This document shows positions 8,530-19,067 of a DNA stretch of 50,397 nucleotides, in pieces; the stretch's first letter is position 1, and each line of letters starts with the position of its first letter. Origin of the DNA: Rhodoferax sp. (GTDB lineage Bacteria > Pseudomonadota > Gammaproteobacteria > Burkholderiales > Burkholderiaceae_C); contig JAGPBF010000005.1 of the NCBI GenBank assembly GCA_018063505.1, positions 1 through 50,397 of the forward strand, in the 5' to 3' direction. The notes under the pieces were generated by a model. That model saw nothing but the letters and a program-made list of their open reading frames with translations, was not told the origin of the DNA and made no database searches. A program made the translations under genes and the position numbers.

Positions 8530-8564
8530 TACGGCGCCCCTGGCACGTGCACCGACGGGGACCG
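8530..8564. terminator. Hairpin between convergent nudC and livF
   Basis: ACGG (8530-8533) and CCCC (8536-8539) pair with GGGG (8556-8559) and CCGT (8561-8564), leaving small bulges and a 16-base loop. It lies exactly in the 39-base gap between two convergent stops, so it could end both transcripts. There is no clear T-tract on either side, so this is a weak candidate. Confidence 0.3.
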
Positions 8565-8566
8565 TG

Positions 8567-9283
8567 TTACTCGCCGAGATACGCGGCGCGAACCTTGGGA
8601 TCCTTGAGCATGACCTTGGCGTCGCCGCTCATCGTGATCAGACCCGAGTCCATCACATAGGCACGATTGGCCACGCCCAGTGCCCGGCTGGCGTTTTGCT
8701 CGACCAACAGGATGGTGACGCCTTGCGCATAGACGTCGCGAACCACTTCGAAGATCTTGTCGACCATGATGGGTGAGAGTCCCATCGATGGTTCGTCCAT
8801 CAGCAGCACCTTGGGCCGGCTCATCAAGGCCCGTCCCATGGCCAGCATCTGCTGCTCGCCACCGGACATCGTGCCTGCGAGCTGGTCGCGCCGTTCACGC
8901 AAGCGCGGGAAGATCGTGAACACCTTCTCGGCATCGGCGTCGATGGCATCCTGGTCCTTGCGGACGTATGCGCCCATCTGAAGGTTCTCCATGATGGTCA
9001 TGCGCGCGAAGACTCCGCGGCCTTCGGGCACCATTGCCAGGCCCTGGCGCACCAGATCCCAGGGACCTTGTCCCTTGATGCTCTTGCCCATGTATTCAAT
9101 GTCGCCGTCGTTGATCCCCAAGGTGCCGGTGATTGCCTTCATCGTCGTGGTCTTGCCGGCGCCATTGGAGCCGATCAAGGTGACGAGTTCACCCTCGTGA
9201 ACCTCGAAATCGATACCTTTGACCGCCTGGATGCCGCCGTAGGACACCTTCAGGCCAGAGACCTTGAGCAGTGTGTTTGCCAT
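8567..9283 (-). CDS. livF: Branched-chain amino acid ABC transporter, ATP-binding protein LivF
   Basis: A 238-residue ABC ATPase with Walker A G-S-N-G-A-G-K-T-T, signature S-G-G-E-Q-Q-M, Walker B L-L-M-D-E-P-S-M-G-L-S and the switch region L-L-V-E-Q-N. The E-Q-N form of the switch and the short length are typical of LivF rather than LivG. The start ATG at 9283 has GGGAGG seven bases upstream and follows the livG stop by one base, so translation is probably coupled. It works with LivG, LivM and LivH at the inner membrane. It is the last gene of the operon. Confidence 0.95.
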   Translation of the reverse strand: MANTLLKVSGLKVSYGGIQAVKGIDFEVHEGELVTLIGSNGAGKTTTMKAITGTLGINDGDIEYMGKSIKGQGPWDLVRQGLAMVPEGRGVFARMTIMENLQMGAYVRKDQDAIDADAEKVFTIFPRLRERRDQLAGTMSGGEQQMLAMGRALMSRPKVLLMDEPSMGLSPIMVDKIFEVVRDVYAQGVTILLVEQNASRALGVANRAYVMDSGLITMSGDAKVMLKDPKVRAAYLGE

Positions 9284-9284
9284 G

Positions 9285-10055
9285 TCAGTGCCCTCCCGTT
9301 CCAAGATAGGCTTCGATGACCTTCTCGTTCTTCTGCACTTCTGCGGGCAGGCCCTCCGCGATCTGTTTGCCGTAGTCGAGCACTGTCACCCGATCGCACA
9401 AGCCCATGACCAGCTTCACATCGTGCTCGATCAGCAGGATCGTGCGCTTGTCCTTGCGGATCTGGTCGATCAGCTCGCGCAACTGCACTTTTTCAGTGGC
9501 GTTCATGCCCGCGGCCGGCTCGTCCAGTGCAATCAACTGCGGGTCGGTGGCCAGTGCACGTGCAATCTCGAGTCGGCGCTGGTCGCCATAACTGAGGGTG
9601 CGTGCCTTGTAGTCCGCCAATTTGCCGATACCGACATATTCCAGCAGTTCCTGCGCGCGCTTGGCGATCTCTGCCTCTTCCCTGCGAAAACTGGCGGTGC
9701 GGAACATCGCGCCCATCAGCCCGGAATGCGTGCGGATATGCCGCCCCACCATCACGTTTTCGAGTGCGGTCATTTCGGCGAACAATCGGATGTTCTGGAA
9801 CGTGCGCGCGATGCCGGCCTTGGCAACCTCGTGTACCGCCGACGGCTTGTAGGGTTTTCCGGCCAGTTCGAAGGTGCCGCTGTCGGGCGTGTACAGACCG
9901 GTGATCACGTTGAAGAAAGTGGTCTTGCCAGCACCGTTGGGACCGATCAAGCCATACACCTGGCCCCGGTTGATCGTGATGCCCACATCACTGAGTGCCT
10001 GCAGACCACCAAAACGCTTGGAGATGCCTGCGACCTTGAGAATCGTATCTGTCAT
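9285..10055 (-). CDS. livG: Branched-chain amino acid ABC transporter, ATP-binding protein LivG
   Basis: A 256-residue ABC ATPase: Walker A G-P-N-G-A-G-K-T-T, signature L-S-Y-G-D-Q-R-R-L-E, Walker B L-I-A-L-D-E-P-A-A-G-M-N and the LivG-type switch L-L-I-E-H-D. The signature loop L-S-Y-G (rather than L-S-G-G) is the usual form in LivG. ATG 10055 has GAGGG upstream; the longer frame starting at a non-ATG codon is not supported. It pairs with LivF on the cytoplasmic side of the transporter. Confidence 0.95.
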   Translation of the reverse strand: MTDTILKVAGISKRFGGLQALSDVGITINRGQVYGLIGPNGAGKTTFFNVITGLYTPDSGTFELAGKPYKPSAVHEVAKAGIARTFQNIRLFAEMTALENVMVGRHIRTHSGLMGAMFRTASFRREEAEIAKRAQELLEYVGIGKLADYKARTLSYGDQRRLEIARALATDPQLIALDEPAAGMNATEKVQLRELIDQIRKDKRTILLIEHDVKLVMGLCDRVTVLDYGKQIAEGLPAEVQKNEKVIEAYLGTGGH

Positions 10056-10065
10056 TGCGTATCCC

Positions 10066-11145
10066 TCAGTTGTTGGCCTGCAATGACTTGCCGTGGTCCG
10101 GACTCGGCCACAAGCCACGCGGACGCAGCAACATGATGGTGATCATGGCCAGCGCAATCAGCAACTGACGCAGAATCGACGCATCGAGTCGCCCACCGGT
10201 GAACGCCTGCAGCGGGCTTGCCACATAACGCAACACCTCGGGCAAGGCTGCCAGCAACAAGGCACCGAGCACCACACCCGGCAGATGGCCCAGGCCGCCG
10301 AGCACCACCATCGAGACGATCATGACCGACTCCATCAGTGTGAACGACTCGGGTGACACAAAACCCTGGAACGACGCGAACAAGGCTCCGCTGACGCCGC
10401 CGAACGATGCCCCCATGCCGAACGCCAGCAGTTTCAGGTTGCGGGTATTGATGCCCATCGCCTTGGCGGCAATCTCGTCCTCGCGGATCGCCATCCAGGC
10501 CCGACCCACGCGCGACAGCGCAAGACGATGGCTCAGGATGATGCTGATCACGACCAGGAACAGGAACAGGTAGTAGTACATCTCGACCGAGGTCAACTCC
10601 ATGCCCCAGAACGCGAAGGGCCGGGCCATGTCTACACCGAAGATCCGGAACGCATCGATGCCGCTGATGCCTTTGGGCCCGTTGGTAATGTTGACCGGGT
10701 GATCCAGATTGTTCAGGAATACGCGGATGATCTCGCCGAATCCCAGCGTGACGATGGCCAGGTAGTCGCCGCGCAATTTCAGGGTCGGCGCTCCGAGCAA
10801 CATGCCGAAGAACGCCGCCACTCCGGCCGCCAGCGGGATCACCAGCAGGATCGACACGTGGATCCCGCTCGGATACAGTGCACCGATCCAGGCGAAGGTC
10901 TGGCTCAGGTGTGGCGAGGCGAGCAAGGCGTACATATACGCGCCGACCGCAAAAAATGCCACGTAGCCCAGATCGAGCAGGCCGGCATACCCGACGACGA
11001 TGTTCAGACCAATCGCCAGCAACACATACAGCAAGGCTGTATCGACGATACGAACCCACGCATTGCCAAACTGACCCAGGCCCATCGGCAAGGCAATCAG
11101 CGCAATGGCCGCAATGACATAAAGCCACTTGTTGTTTTTCATCAT
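10066..11145 (-). CDS. livM: Branched-chain amino acid ABC transporter permease LivM
   Basis: A 359-residue permease with about ten hydrophobic segments. It contains the LivM motif G-L-N-I-V-V-G-Y-A-G-L-L-D-L-G-Y-V-A-F-F near residue 45 and the cytoplasmic E-x3-A-A-K-A-M-G-I-N coupling loop near residue 235, which contacts the ATPase. AGGAGAG lies just upstream of two consecutive ATGs (11145 and 11142). It forms the membrane pore with LivH. The gene lies eight bases after livH. Confidence 0.95.
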   Translation of the reverse strand: MMKNNKWLYVIAAIALIALPMGLGQFGNAWVRIVDTALLYVLLAIGLNIVVGYAGLLDLGYVAFFAVGAYMYALLASPHLSQTFAWIGALYPSGIHVSILLVIPLAAGVAAFFGMLLGAPTLKLRGDYLAIVTLGFGEIIRVFLNNLDHPVNITNGPKGISGIDAFRIFGVDMARPFAFWGMELTSVEMYYYLFLFLVVISIILSHRLALSRVGRAWMAIREDEIAAKAMGINTRNLKLLAFGMGASFGGVSGALFASFQGFVSPESFTLMESVMIVSMVVLGGLGHLPGVVLGALLLAALPEVLRYVASPLQAFTGGRLDASILRQLLIALAMITIMLLRPRGLWPSPDHGKSLQANN

Positions 11146-11153
11146 GTCTCTCC

Positions 11154-12083
11154 TCAAGCCCGATCCGCGACCCGCTCACCCAGCAGACCCGAAGGCCGCA
11201 ATGTCAGGATCACGATCAGCACGATGAAGGCAAAGATCTCGGAGTAGTGGCTACCCAGCACGCCACCGGTCAGCACCCCGATGTAGCCCGAACCCAGCGC
11301 TTCGATGACGCCCAGCAGCACACCGCCGACAACGGCGCCAGCCAGATTGCCGATGCCGCCGAACACCGCCGCAGTGAACGCCTTGAGCCCGGGCAGGAAA
11401 CCCATCGCATGCTGCACGGTGCCGTACTTCATGCCCAGCATGATGCCGGCGATGGCTGCCAGTACCGCACCGATGACGAAGGTTGCGGAAATCACCACGT
11501 CGGGCTTGACCCCCATCAGTGCCGCCACCCGCGGGTTCTCGGCCGTGGCACGCATTGCACGGCCCAGCGACGTGTAGTTGACCAGCCAGACCAGGCCGAC
11601 CAGCAGCACCACCGTGAGCGACAGGATCAGCAGATCGGTGGGAGAAATCACGGCGCCGCCGATCTCGTAGGGCGTCACCGGCAGCAGACTCGGGAACGGC
11701 TTGGGATTGGGCTTCCAGATGATCATCGCCACCGTCTGCAACAGCAACGACATGCCAATGGCCGTGATCAGCGGAGCCAGTCGCGGTGAATTGCGCAGCG
11801 GCCGGTAGGCGACTTTTTCGATGGTGAAGTTCAGCAGTGCGGCCAGCGCGCAGGCGACGGTGGCTGCAATGATCAGCACCATCCAGCCCGCCATGCCCGG
11901 GAACGCGGGCTGCAGCAGGCCGGCCACGGTCCAGGCAATCAGTGCGCCGAACATCAGCACCTCGCCATGGGCGAAATTGATAAGCTGGATGATGCCGTAC
12001 ACCATGGTGTATCCCAGCGCCACCAGCGCGTAAACGCTGCCGAGCACCAGGCCGTTGATCATCTGCTGGAGAAATATGTCCAT
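11154..12083 (-). CDS. livH: Branched-chain amino acid ABC transporter permease LivH
   Basis: A 309-residue permease with eight or more membrane segments. It shows the LivH signature G-L-V-L-G-S-V-Y-A-L-V-A-L-G-Y-T-M-V-Y-G near the start, the I-N-F-A-H-G-E motif, and the coupling loop R-A-M-R-A-T-A-E-N. The start ATG 12083 has GGAG nine bases upstream. It is the first gene of livH-livM-livG-livF. No periplasmic binding protein (LivJ/LivK type) is found in the window, so the receptor must be encoded elsewhere. Confidence 0.95.
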   Translation of the reverse strand: MDIFLQQMINGLVLGSVYALVALGYTMVYGIIQLINFAHGEVLMFGALIAWTVAGLLQPAFPGMAGWMVLIIAATVACALAALLNFTIEKVAYRPLRNSPRLAPLITAIGMSLLLQTVAMIIWKPNPKPFPSLLPVTPYEIGGAVISPTDLLILSLTVVLLVGLVWLVNYTSLGRAMRATAENPRVAALMGVKPDVVISATFVIGAVLAAIAGIMLGMKYGTVQHAMGFLPGLKAFTAAVFGGIGNLAGAVVGGVLLGVIEALGSGYIGVLTGGVLGSHYSEIFAFIVLIVILTLRPSGLLGERVADRA

Positions 12084-12350
12084 GAATCGATGCTCCGGTC
12101 TTATTGAAGTTATATCGTGGTTGAAGGTCATGCTTGTGGCGCGACGTTCACCTTCGCAAAAATCTCACCATGATGGGCAGATCAAGAAGGCATCCCGACT
12201 GCGACCATTCTACTGACGCCTGCTGCCGCAACCGCGTACCGAAAACCGGGGTTTACCCTTGCGAAATCGACAGCAAATTGACAGCTGGCATCGTTTTCAC
12301 GACCGGAGATTGACGTTGCGCGGAGCCTGGCGGTACCGTGGCACTGCGTG
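12084..12350 (-). promoter_or_regulatory. Intergenic region upstream of the liv operon
   Basis: This 267-base gap, the longest in the window, lies between the rarA stop and livH. On the minus strand a TATAAC hexamer sits about 32 bases before the livH start (around 12110-12115) and is the best -10 candidate, but no good -35 is spaced 16-18 bases from it. I see no structured leader, tRNA or coding potential with a believable start. Confidence 0.35.
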
Positions 12351-13655
12351 TCAAGGTTTGCGCTTTGCCGCGTCGAGTTCCCGCAAATGCGCCATCTTGT
12401 CGGCGATACGCGACTCCATGCCGCGTGGTACCGGCTGGTACCAGCCTGGCTCTGGCATGCCCTGCGGCAGGTAGTTGACGCCGGCGGCATAGGCCTCGGG
12501 TTCGTCATGCGCGTACCGGTAATCGCTGCCGTGCCCCAATTCCTTCATCAAGGCCGTCGGTGCATTGCGCAAGTGCACCGGAACCTCACGCGATTTGTCC
12601 TTCTTGACAAAGGCGCGCGCCTGGTTATAGGCCATGTAGCCGGCATTGCTTTTCGGAGCCACCGCCAGATAGATCAGCGCCTGCGCAAGCGCAAGCTCGC
12701 CCTCGGGCGAACCAAGCCGCTCGAATGTTGCGGCTGCGTCATTGGCGATCTGCAGCGCGCGCGGGTCGGCCAGGCCGATGTCCTCCCATGCCATGCGCAC
12801 GATACGTCGCGACAGATAACGGGCATCGGCGCCACCATCGAGCATCCGGCAGAACCAGTACAAGGCGGCATCGGGACTGGAGCCACGCACGGATTTGTGC
12901 AATGCCGAAATCTGGTCGTAGAAGTTGTCTCCGCCCTTGTCGAAACGGCGCGCGTTGAGTGTCAGCGCCTTCTCCAGAAACGCGGCATCGACCTTTTCCA
13001 CCCCGCTGGCCTGTGCCGCGGTATCGGTCTGCTCCAGCAGATTGAGCAAACGCCGGGCATCGCCGTCGGCATAACCGACCAGCGTGTTGATGGCCGAATC
13101 GTCCAGCTGCAGCTGCGCAAGATGACGGGCCTGCGCCCGCCGCACCAGTTGCACCAGCTCATCGTCACTCAGCGAGTGCAACACATACACCTGGGCCCGT
13201 GACAACAATGCCGAATTGACCTCGAAGGACGGGTTCTCCGTGGTTGCCCCGATGAACGTCACCAGACCGGACTCGACGAACGGCAACAAGCCGTCCTGCT
13301 GGCTCTTGTTGAAGCGATGGATCTCGTCGACGAACAGGATCGTCTTTCGCCCCTGCGCCAGGTGGTGTTCGGCCTGCTCCATGGCAGCACGGATTTCCTT
13401 GACGCCGGAGAACACCGCCGACAAGGCGATAAAGGCGTACCCAAAGGCGCTTGCAGTCAAGCGCGCCAGCGTGGTCTTGCCAACACCCGGCGGACCCCAC
13501 AGGATCATCGAATGCGGTTTGCCCGATTCGAATGCCAGTCGCAAAGGGCGGCCAGCTCCGATCAGGTGCGACTGCCCGATGACGGCATCCAGGCTGTCGG
13601 GCCGCAGCAGTTCGGCCAGCGGCGCTTGCGGGGCGGAGTCGAACAGTTCAGCCAT
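12351..13655 (-). CDS. rarA: Replication-associated recombination protein RarA (MgsA)
   Basis: A 434-residue AAA+ ATPase of the RarA/WRNIP1 family that acts at stalled replication forks. Walker A G-P-P-G-V-G-K-T is at residues 54-61, Walker B is L-F-V-D-E-I-H-R-F near residue 110, sensor 1 is G-A-T-T-E-N-P and sensor 2 lies in G-D-A-R-R-L-L-N. The C-terminal half has the family-specific S-x-R-G-S-x-P-D-A-A-L-Y-W and N-A-P-T-x-L-M-K segments used for tetramerisation and DNA contact. The length is normal. ATG 13655 is chosen over an upstream TTG. It follows lolA on the same strand, a common Burkholderiales order. Confidence 0.95.
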   Translation of the reverse strand: MAELFDSAPQAPLAELLRPDSLDAVIGQSHLIGAGRPLRLAFESGKPHSMILWGPPGVGKTTLARLTASAFGYAFIALSAVFSGVKEIRAAMEQAEHHLAQGRKTILFVDEIHRFNKSQQDGLLPFVESGLVTFIGATTENPSFEVNSALLSRAQVYVLHSLSDDELVQLVRRAQARHLAQLQLDDSAINTLVGYADGDARRLLNLLEQTDTAAQASGVEKVDAAFLEKALTLNARRFDKGGDNFYDQISALHKSVRGSSPDAALYWFCRMLDGGADARYLSRRIVRMAWEDIGLADPRALQIANDAAATFERLGSPEGELALAQALIYLAVAPKSNAGYMAYNQARAFVKKDKSREVPVHLRNAPTALMKELGHGSDYRYAHDEPEAYAAGVNYLPQGMPEPGWYQPVPRGMESRIADKMAHLRELDAAKRKP

Positions 13656-13710
13656 GCGGGTAGCGCGTGCCGGCAAGGCGCAGCGGACGGCGGGTCAAGC
13701 TTGCGCCCGC

Positions 13711-14370
13711 CTACTGGCGGATGACGTCAGCGCCTGCTGGCGGCTTGAACTGGAACAGATCGGCAGACAAGGCCGGGTTGACCTCGCCCTGGACGAAACG
13801 CAGCTCCGAACGTTGCCCGAAGCTGTCCAGAATATCGAGTACCGCCAGGCTTGGCACATCGGCACCGCCACCGGCGCGAAAGCCGACGCGCACCGACTGC
13901 AGCTGTCCGTCCTTGGCCTTGGGCGTTGCCAGCACCCACTGCAGACCGTCCTTGTCCGGCTCGCCGGTGAGGACGTAGTCCTTGCGCAGCACCCCCAGGT
14001 CGCTGGCAGACGCAATCAAGGCGGCTGGCGTGGAGCCCAGCACGTCAGCCTGCTTGCGCGCAGTCACCTGGTTGAGATCGGCGTCATACATCCACAAGCT
14101 GACACCGTCAGCGACGATGGTCTGTGCAAATGGCTTGCGGTAGTCGAAGCGGAAACGATCCGGGCGCGCGAAGGCAAAACTGCCGCTCGAGGTGCGGGTC
14201 TTGCCGGTCTCGCCCGCGCGCGAGGGTGCCGACACCACCTGCGTGAAATCCGAGCGGCCACTCTTGGCGCCCTTGATGAAGCGCTCCAGGCTTTCCAGCC
14301 CATCGGCGGTGGCCACGGAACAGCCCAGCAGCAGAGCCACGGCAAATGACATAAATCGGTAACGCATCAT
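13711..14370 (-). CDS. lolA: Outer-membrane lipoprotein carrier protein LolA
   Basis: A 219-residue periplasmic chaperone that takes lipoproteins from LolCDE to LolB. An N-terminal signal peptide (hydrophobic F-A-V-A-L-L-L-G-C, cleavage probably after V-A-T-A) is followed by the beta-rich LolA fold with F-x-Q-V-V, the conserved S-G-S-F-A-F-A-R-P-x-R-F-R-F-D-Y motif and the G-V-S-L-W-M-Y-D-x-D-L-N-Q-V segment. Its start ATG overlaps the ftsK stop as ATGA. GGGAGGA precedes two consecutive ATGs; the second (14367) has better spacing. Confidence 0.95.
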   Translation of the reverse strand: MMRYRFMSFAVALLLGCSVATADGLESLERFIKGAKSGRSDFTQVVSAPSRAGETGKTRTSSGSFAFARPDRFRFDYRKPFAQTIVADGVSLWMYDADLNQVTARKQADVLGSTPAALIASASDLGVLRKDYVLTGEPDKDGLQWVLATPKAKDGQLQSVRVGFRAGGGADVPSLAVLDILDSFGQRSELRFVQGEVNPALSADLFQFKPPAGADVIRQ

Positions 14371-16712
14371 TCCTCCCTCGTCGGGACCAGGATCTCGCGC
14401 TGGCCACTGCTGCTCATTGCACTGACCATACCGGCTTTTTCCATGTCTTCGACCAACCGGGCCGCGCGGTTGTAACCAATTTTCAGATGCCGCTGCACCA
14501 GCGAAATGCTGGCCTTGCGGTTCTTGAGCACCACTTCGACCGCCTGGTCGTACATCGGATCCTTCTCGCCACCGTTGCCCGGTTCGCCGATGCCATCGGA
14601 CTCACCGTCGACAGTGCCGCCTTCGAGCACACCCTCGATGTAATTGGGTTCGCCCTGCGTCTTGAGGTAACTCACCACGCGGTGTACTTCCTCGTCGCTG
14701 ACAAACGCGCCATGCACCCGAATCGGCAAACCGGTGCCGCTGGGCATGTACAACATGTCACCCATGCCGAGCAAGGCTTCGGCGCCCATCTGGTCGAGGA
14801 TGGTGCGGCTGTCGATCTTGCTGCTGACCTGGAATGCGATACGGGTCGGGATATTGGCCTTGATCAGGCCGGTGATCACATCCACGCTGGGCCGCTGCGT
14901 GGCAAGGATCAGGTGAATGCCGGCGGCACGGGCTTTCTGGGCCAGCCGGGCGATCAGTTCCTCGATCTTCTTGCCAACCACCATCATCAGGTCGGCCAGT
15001 TCGTCGATCACCACCACGATGTGCGGCAGGCGATCGAGCGGTTCGGGTTCTTCAGGCGTCAGGCTGAACGGATTGGCAATCGACTCGCCACGCGCCTTGG
15101 CCTCGTCGATCTTGGTGTTGTAGCCGGCCAGGTTGCGCACACCCATCTTGCTCAGGAGCTTGTAGCGGCGCTCCATCTCGGCCACGCACCATGTCAGGCC
15201 ATGGGCGGCCTGGCGCATGTCGGTCACCACCGGTGCCAGCAGATGGGGGATACCTTCATAGACCGACATCTCGAGCATCTTGGGATCGATCATCAGCAAG
15301 CGGACGTCACGGGCGTCGGCCTTGTACAGAAGGCTCAGAATCATTGCGTTGATTCCGACCGACTTGCCAGAGCCGGTGGTACCTGCGACCAGCACGTGCG
15401 GCATCTTGGCCAGATCTGCAACCACCGGGTTGCCGACGATGTCCTTGCCCAGGCCCATCGTCAGCATCGACTTGGCCTCGTTGTACACACGCGAGCCCAG
15501 GATCTCCGACAAACGGATCGACTGCCGCTTGGCATTGGGCAGTTCCAGCGCCATGTAGTTCTTGCCCGGAATCGTCTCCACAACCCGGATCGACACCAGG
15601 CTCAGGCTGCGCGCCAGGTCCTTGGCCAGCCCCACGATCTGCGAACCCTTGACGCCCACGGCAGGTTCGATTTCGTAGCGCGTGATCACCGGACCCGGCA
15701 GGGCCAGCACCACCCAGACCTCGACACCGAAGTCCTTGAGCTTCTTCTCGATCATGCGGCTGGTCATGTCGAGCATTTCGGGAGACACGGTTTCCTGACG
15801 TATCTGCGCAGCATCGAGCAGGTCGACCTGCGGCAACTTGCTGTCGAGCATCTCGGTAAACAGCGGCTTTTGCCGCTCCTTCGCGACACGCTCGCTCTTG
15901 GGGATCTCGAGCACCACGGGTTCGACCTGCACTGGCGCTGGATGGTGCTCACGGATCTCGACGCGCTCGCCAGACACCACTTCTTCGCGTTCGCGCGCTG
16001 CCCGCTGACCGAGCGCCTTGTCTTCCACCACTTCCCGCTTCTTGCGGCGGTTTTCGAGGCGCGTGTGAATCGCCGCCCCGATCCGCTCAGCCACCGTTCC
16101 CCACGAAAAACGGAACGCCAGCGCCGCACCCACCAGACCGATCAGGATGGCGACCAGGCCAGAACCGGTGAAACCCAGCCAGCGCAACGCCACCGGGCCG
16201 AGCACGGATCCCAGCACACCGCCGCTGGCATCGGGCAAACGGGCTTCGAAGCTGTACATGCGCGTCCACTCCAGCAGGCAACTGGCGCATACCAGCATGA
16301 CCAGGCCCAGCCAGAACGTGCCACGGCGCCTTAGCCACGGATGCCGGTCGAGCGACTGGTCGGCTGGCGCCGTTGACTGCGCATCGTGACGCAACCAGGC
16401 GGCCAGACCCGCCAGCCAGGCGCGCAAGCCCAGCGCCATCAGCCACCACGCTGAAAAGCCGAACAAGTAATAGCTGGCATCGGCGAGCCATGCGCCCAGC
16501 CTGCCGGAGCGATTGGCCAGCGCCATGCCACCGCCAGAGGTGGACCATGCCGCATCCTGCGGTGAATAGGTCAGCAAGGCCAGCAACCAGAAGCCCAGCA
16601 CAAGCACACCGGCCAGCAGCGCCAGTTCAACCGCGAAACGGCCGAATCCAGCGGAGGAACTGCCCGTGGCGGACACTCGGGGGGAAGTCAGGGTATCGAG
16701 AGAATAAGTCAT
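14367..16712 (-). CDS. ftsK: DNA translocase FtsK
   Basis: A 781-residue septal DNA pump that resolves chromosomes at division. Four membrane helices lie in residues 25-190, followed by a short linker. The motor domain has Walker A G-T-T-G-S-G-K-S near residue 440 and Walker [12 protein letters not shown]. The C-terminal gamma winged helix, which reads KOPS sequences, includes [17 protein letters not shown] and ends at the protein's end. The linker is short compared with E. coli FtsK, as in many betaproteobacteria. It overlaps lolA by four bases and lies 54 bases downstream of the Crp/Fnr-type gene. Confidence 0.97.
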   Translation of the reverse strand: MTYSLDTLTSPRVSATGSSSAGFGRFAVELALLAGVLVLGFWLLALLTYSPQDAAWSTSGGGMALANRSGRLGAWLADASYYLFGFSAWWLMALGLRAWLAGLAAWLRHDAQSTAPADQSLDRHPWLRRRGTFWLGLVMLVCASCLLEWTRMYSFEARLPDASGGVLGSVLGPVALRWLGFTGSGLVAILIGLVGAALAFRFSWGTVAERIGAAIHTRLENRRKKREVVEDKALGQRAAREREEVVSGERVEIREHHPAPVQVEPVVLEIPKSERVAKERQKPLFTEMLDSKLPQVDLLDAAQIRQETVSPEMLDMTSRMIEKKLKDFGVEVWVVLALPGPVITRYEIEPAVGVKGSQIVGLAKDLARSLSLVSIRVVETIPGKNYMALELPNAKRQSIRLSEILGSRVYNEAKSMLTMGLGKDIVGNPVVADLAKMPHVLVAGTTGSGKSVGINAMILSLLYKADARDVRLLMIDPKMLEMSVYEGIPHLLAPVVTDMRQAAHGLTWCVAEMERRYKLLSKMGVRNLAGYNTKIDEAKARGESIANPFSLTPEEPEPLDRLPHIVVVIDELADLMMVVGKKIEELIARLAQKARAAGIHLILATQRPSVDVITGLIKANIPTRIAFQVSSKIDSRTILDQMGAEALLGMGDMLYMPSGTGLPIRVHGAFVSDEEVHRVVSYLKTQGEPNYIEGVLEGGTVDGESDGIGEPGNGGEKDPMYDQAVEVVLKNRKASISLVQRHLKIGYNRAARLVEDMEKAGMVSAMSSSGQREILVPTREE

Positions 16713-16766
16713 GCAAACGCCATTTGCCGAGAGCTTACCCCAAGCACAGGTGGCCCTGCGCCACGG

Positions 16767-17441
16767 TCAGCGCGGCTTGAGGCGACGATCCTTGATCAGC
16801 AGGCTGCCGTCTTCACGGGTTTCAACAAAGCCCTGTTCCTCGAAATCCTTCATGACACGGCTGACCATTTCACGCGAGGCGCCCACCATCTTGGCGATGT
16901 CCTGGCGCGAGATCTTGTCACGGATGATGCGTACGTTGTTTTCATCGGCCGGAGCGGCTTCCATAAGCACATTGGCGACACGACCGTACACATTCATCAA
17001 AGCCAGCGATTCGATCTTGCGATCGGCACTGCGCAGGCGCTGCACCAGGCCCCGCATCACGGCAGACACGGTCGATGTATTCTCCAGCAGGCAGCGGGTG
17101 AACTCGGCACCCTCGAGCACCAGGGCGTCGGTCTGCACTTCGGCTTCGACCGACGCCGAATGGGGCTCCTGGTCGATCAGGCTCATTTCTCCGACATAGT
17201 CACCGGCGTGCATGGTAGCCAGAATAACCTCGCGATCGCGACGGTCGGTAACGACGACCCGCGCCCGGCCGGCAAGAATAATGAACAAAGACTCACAATT
17301 CTTTCCCTGCTCCACCAGGAACTCGCCACGTTTGAAGCGCTTCTTGGTGACGGCACCCGCCAATGACTCGGCCTGGGCAGGGGTCAACATGGCAAAGAGG
17401 GGGACTCGTCGTATCAGATCCAAATTGCTCAACATCGACAT
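16767..17441 (-). CDS. Crp/Fnr-family transcriptional regulator
   Basis: A 224-residue regulator. The N-terminal cyclic-nucleotide-binding fold (about 10-120) is followed by the dimer helix and a winged HTH (about 165-215) whose S-R-Q-D-I-A-K-M-V-G-A-S-R-E-M-V-S-R recognition region is very close to that of CRP. The phosphate-binding cassette reads G-E-M-S-L-I-D then P-H-S-A-S, so the Arg that contacts cAMP phosphate in CRP is His here. There are no N-terminal cysteines for an FNR iron-sulfur cluster. It may bind a different ligand or none. It is divergent from trxB and upstream of ftsK. AGGA lies before ATG 17441. Confidence 0.9.
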   Translation of the reverse strand: MSMLSNLDLIRRVPLFAMLTPAQAESLAGAVTKKRFKRGEFLVEQGKNCESLFIILAGRARVVVTDRRDREVILATMHAGDYVGEMSLIDQEPHSASVEAEVQTDALVLEGAEFTRCLLENTSTVSAVMRGLVQRLRSADRKIESLALMNVYGRVANVLMEAAPADENNVRIIRDKISRQDIAKMVGASREMVSRVMKDFEEQGFVETREDGSLLIKDRRLKPR

Positions 17442-17563
17442 CCAGGGTTCCTTAGGGAGATTGACTGCTTCCTACAATCAGGGCTGATGACCGCCACGTA
17501 TTGCGATTGATACTGACGCCGATACCGTATTGTGAGCGATTCCCGGCGAAGGGTGTTCAGTGA

Positions 17564-18568
<1,005 letters not shown>

Positions 18569-18597
18569 GCCACTTCCACAACGCCGCACTATGCCCC

Positions 18598-18603
18598 TAT
18601 AAT
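18598..18603 (+). promoter_or_regulatory. Putative -10 element for rpmB-rpmG
   Basis: A perfect TATAAT sits 30 bases after the trxB stop. A poor -35 (TTCCAC, 18574-18579) is 18 bases upstream. Transcription from here would start near 18610 and give a leader of about 150 bases before rpmB. Confidence 0.5.
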
Positions 18604-18609
18604 CCGAGG

Positions 18610-18761
18610 CTTTACCAAAATTGCCGGTGCTCGGCGGCTAACTGGTAAATCTCAAGTTACCGCCACCGCAATGGTGGCGAGGTGCGGCGAAAGCTGTTAA
18701 CAAGGTGCGGGACACAAGTATGCCAAAAGGCTGTCACCGCGCCGATCAATGGAGTGTCCAG
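18610..18761 (+). ncRNA. Structured 5' leader of rpmB
   Basis: About 150 bases separate the likely transcription start from rpmB, far more than needed. They can form several hairpins: GCCG/CGGC (18623-26 with 18632-35), GGTAA/TTACC (18644-48 with 18657-61), CGCCACC/GGTGGCG around a GCAAT loop (18661-67 with 18673-79), and CGGC-GAAA-GCTG with a GNRA loop (18685-96). AGGTGCGG occurs twice (18680-87 and 18703-10). Ribosomal protein operons are often controlled through such leaders, so autoregulation by L28 or L33 is possible. I do not recognise it as a named Rfam family. Confidence 0.4.
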
Positions 18762-18995
18762 ATGGCACGCGTATGTGATGTAACGGGCAAAGGCCCGATG
18801 ACCGGGAACAATGTATCCCACGCCAACAACCGGACCAAGCGCCGGTTCCTCCCCAATCTGCAGTACCGCAGGTTCTGGGTCGAGACCGAAAACCGCTGGG
18901 TTCGCCTGCGGGTTTCCAGTGCCGCATTGCGTCTGATCGACAAAAACGGCATCGAGTCCGTGCTGGCAGATATGCGCGCACGGGGTCAGGCCTGA
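18762..18995 (+). CDS. rpmB: 50S ribosomal protein L28
   Basis: A 77-residue ribosomal protein beginning [12 protein letters not shown] and containing [14 protein letters not shown], the family signature. I set the start at 18762 because GGAG lies about eight bases upstream and the family starts at this Met; an in-frame ATG at 18720 would add 14 non-conserved residues. It binds 23S rRNA in the large subunit. It forms an operon with rpmG. Confidence 0.97.
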   Translation: MARVCDVTGKGPMTGNNVSHANNRTKRRFLPNLQYRRFWVETENRWVRLRVSSAALRLIDKNGIESVLADMRARGQA

Positions 18996-19067
18996 TTATT
19001 TGCGGCATCCATACGGTCACTGCCCTGCGCTGATCGTCCTGCAAACCATTGATTCAAGGAAAACGTT

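Noticed and set aside
14487-16334. Long plus-strand open frame antisense to ftsK
   Set aside because: ftsK is certain; the frame is His/Gln-rich, as expected for a codon mirror.
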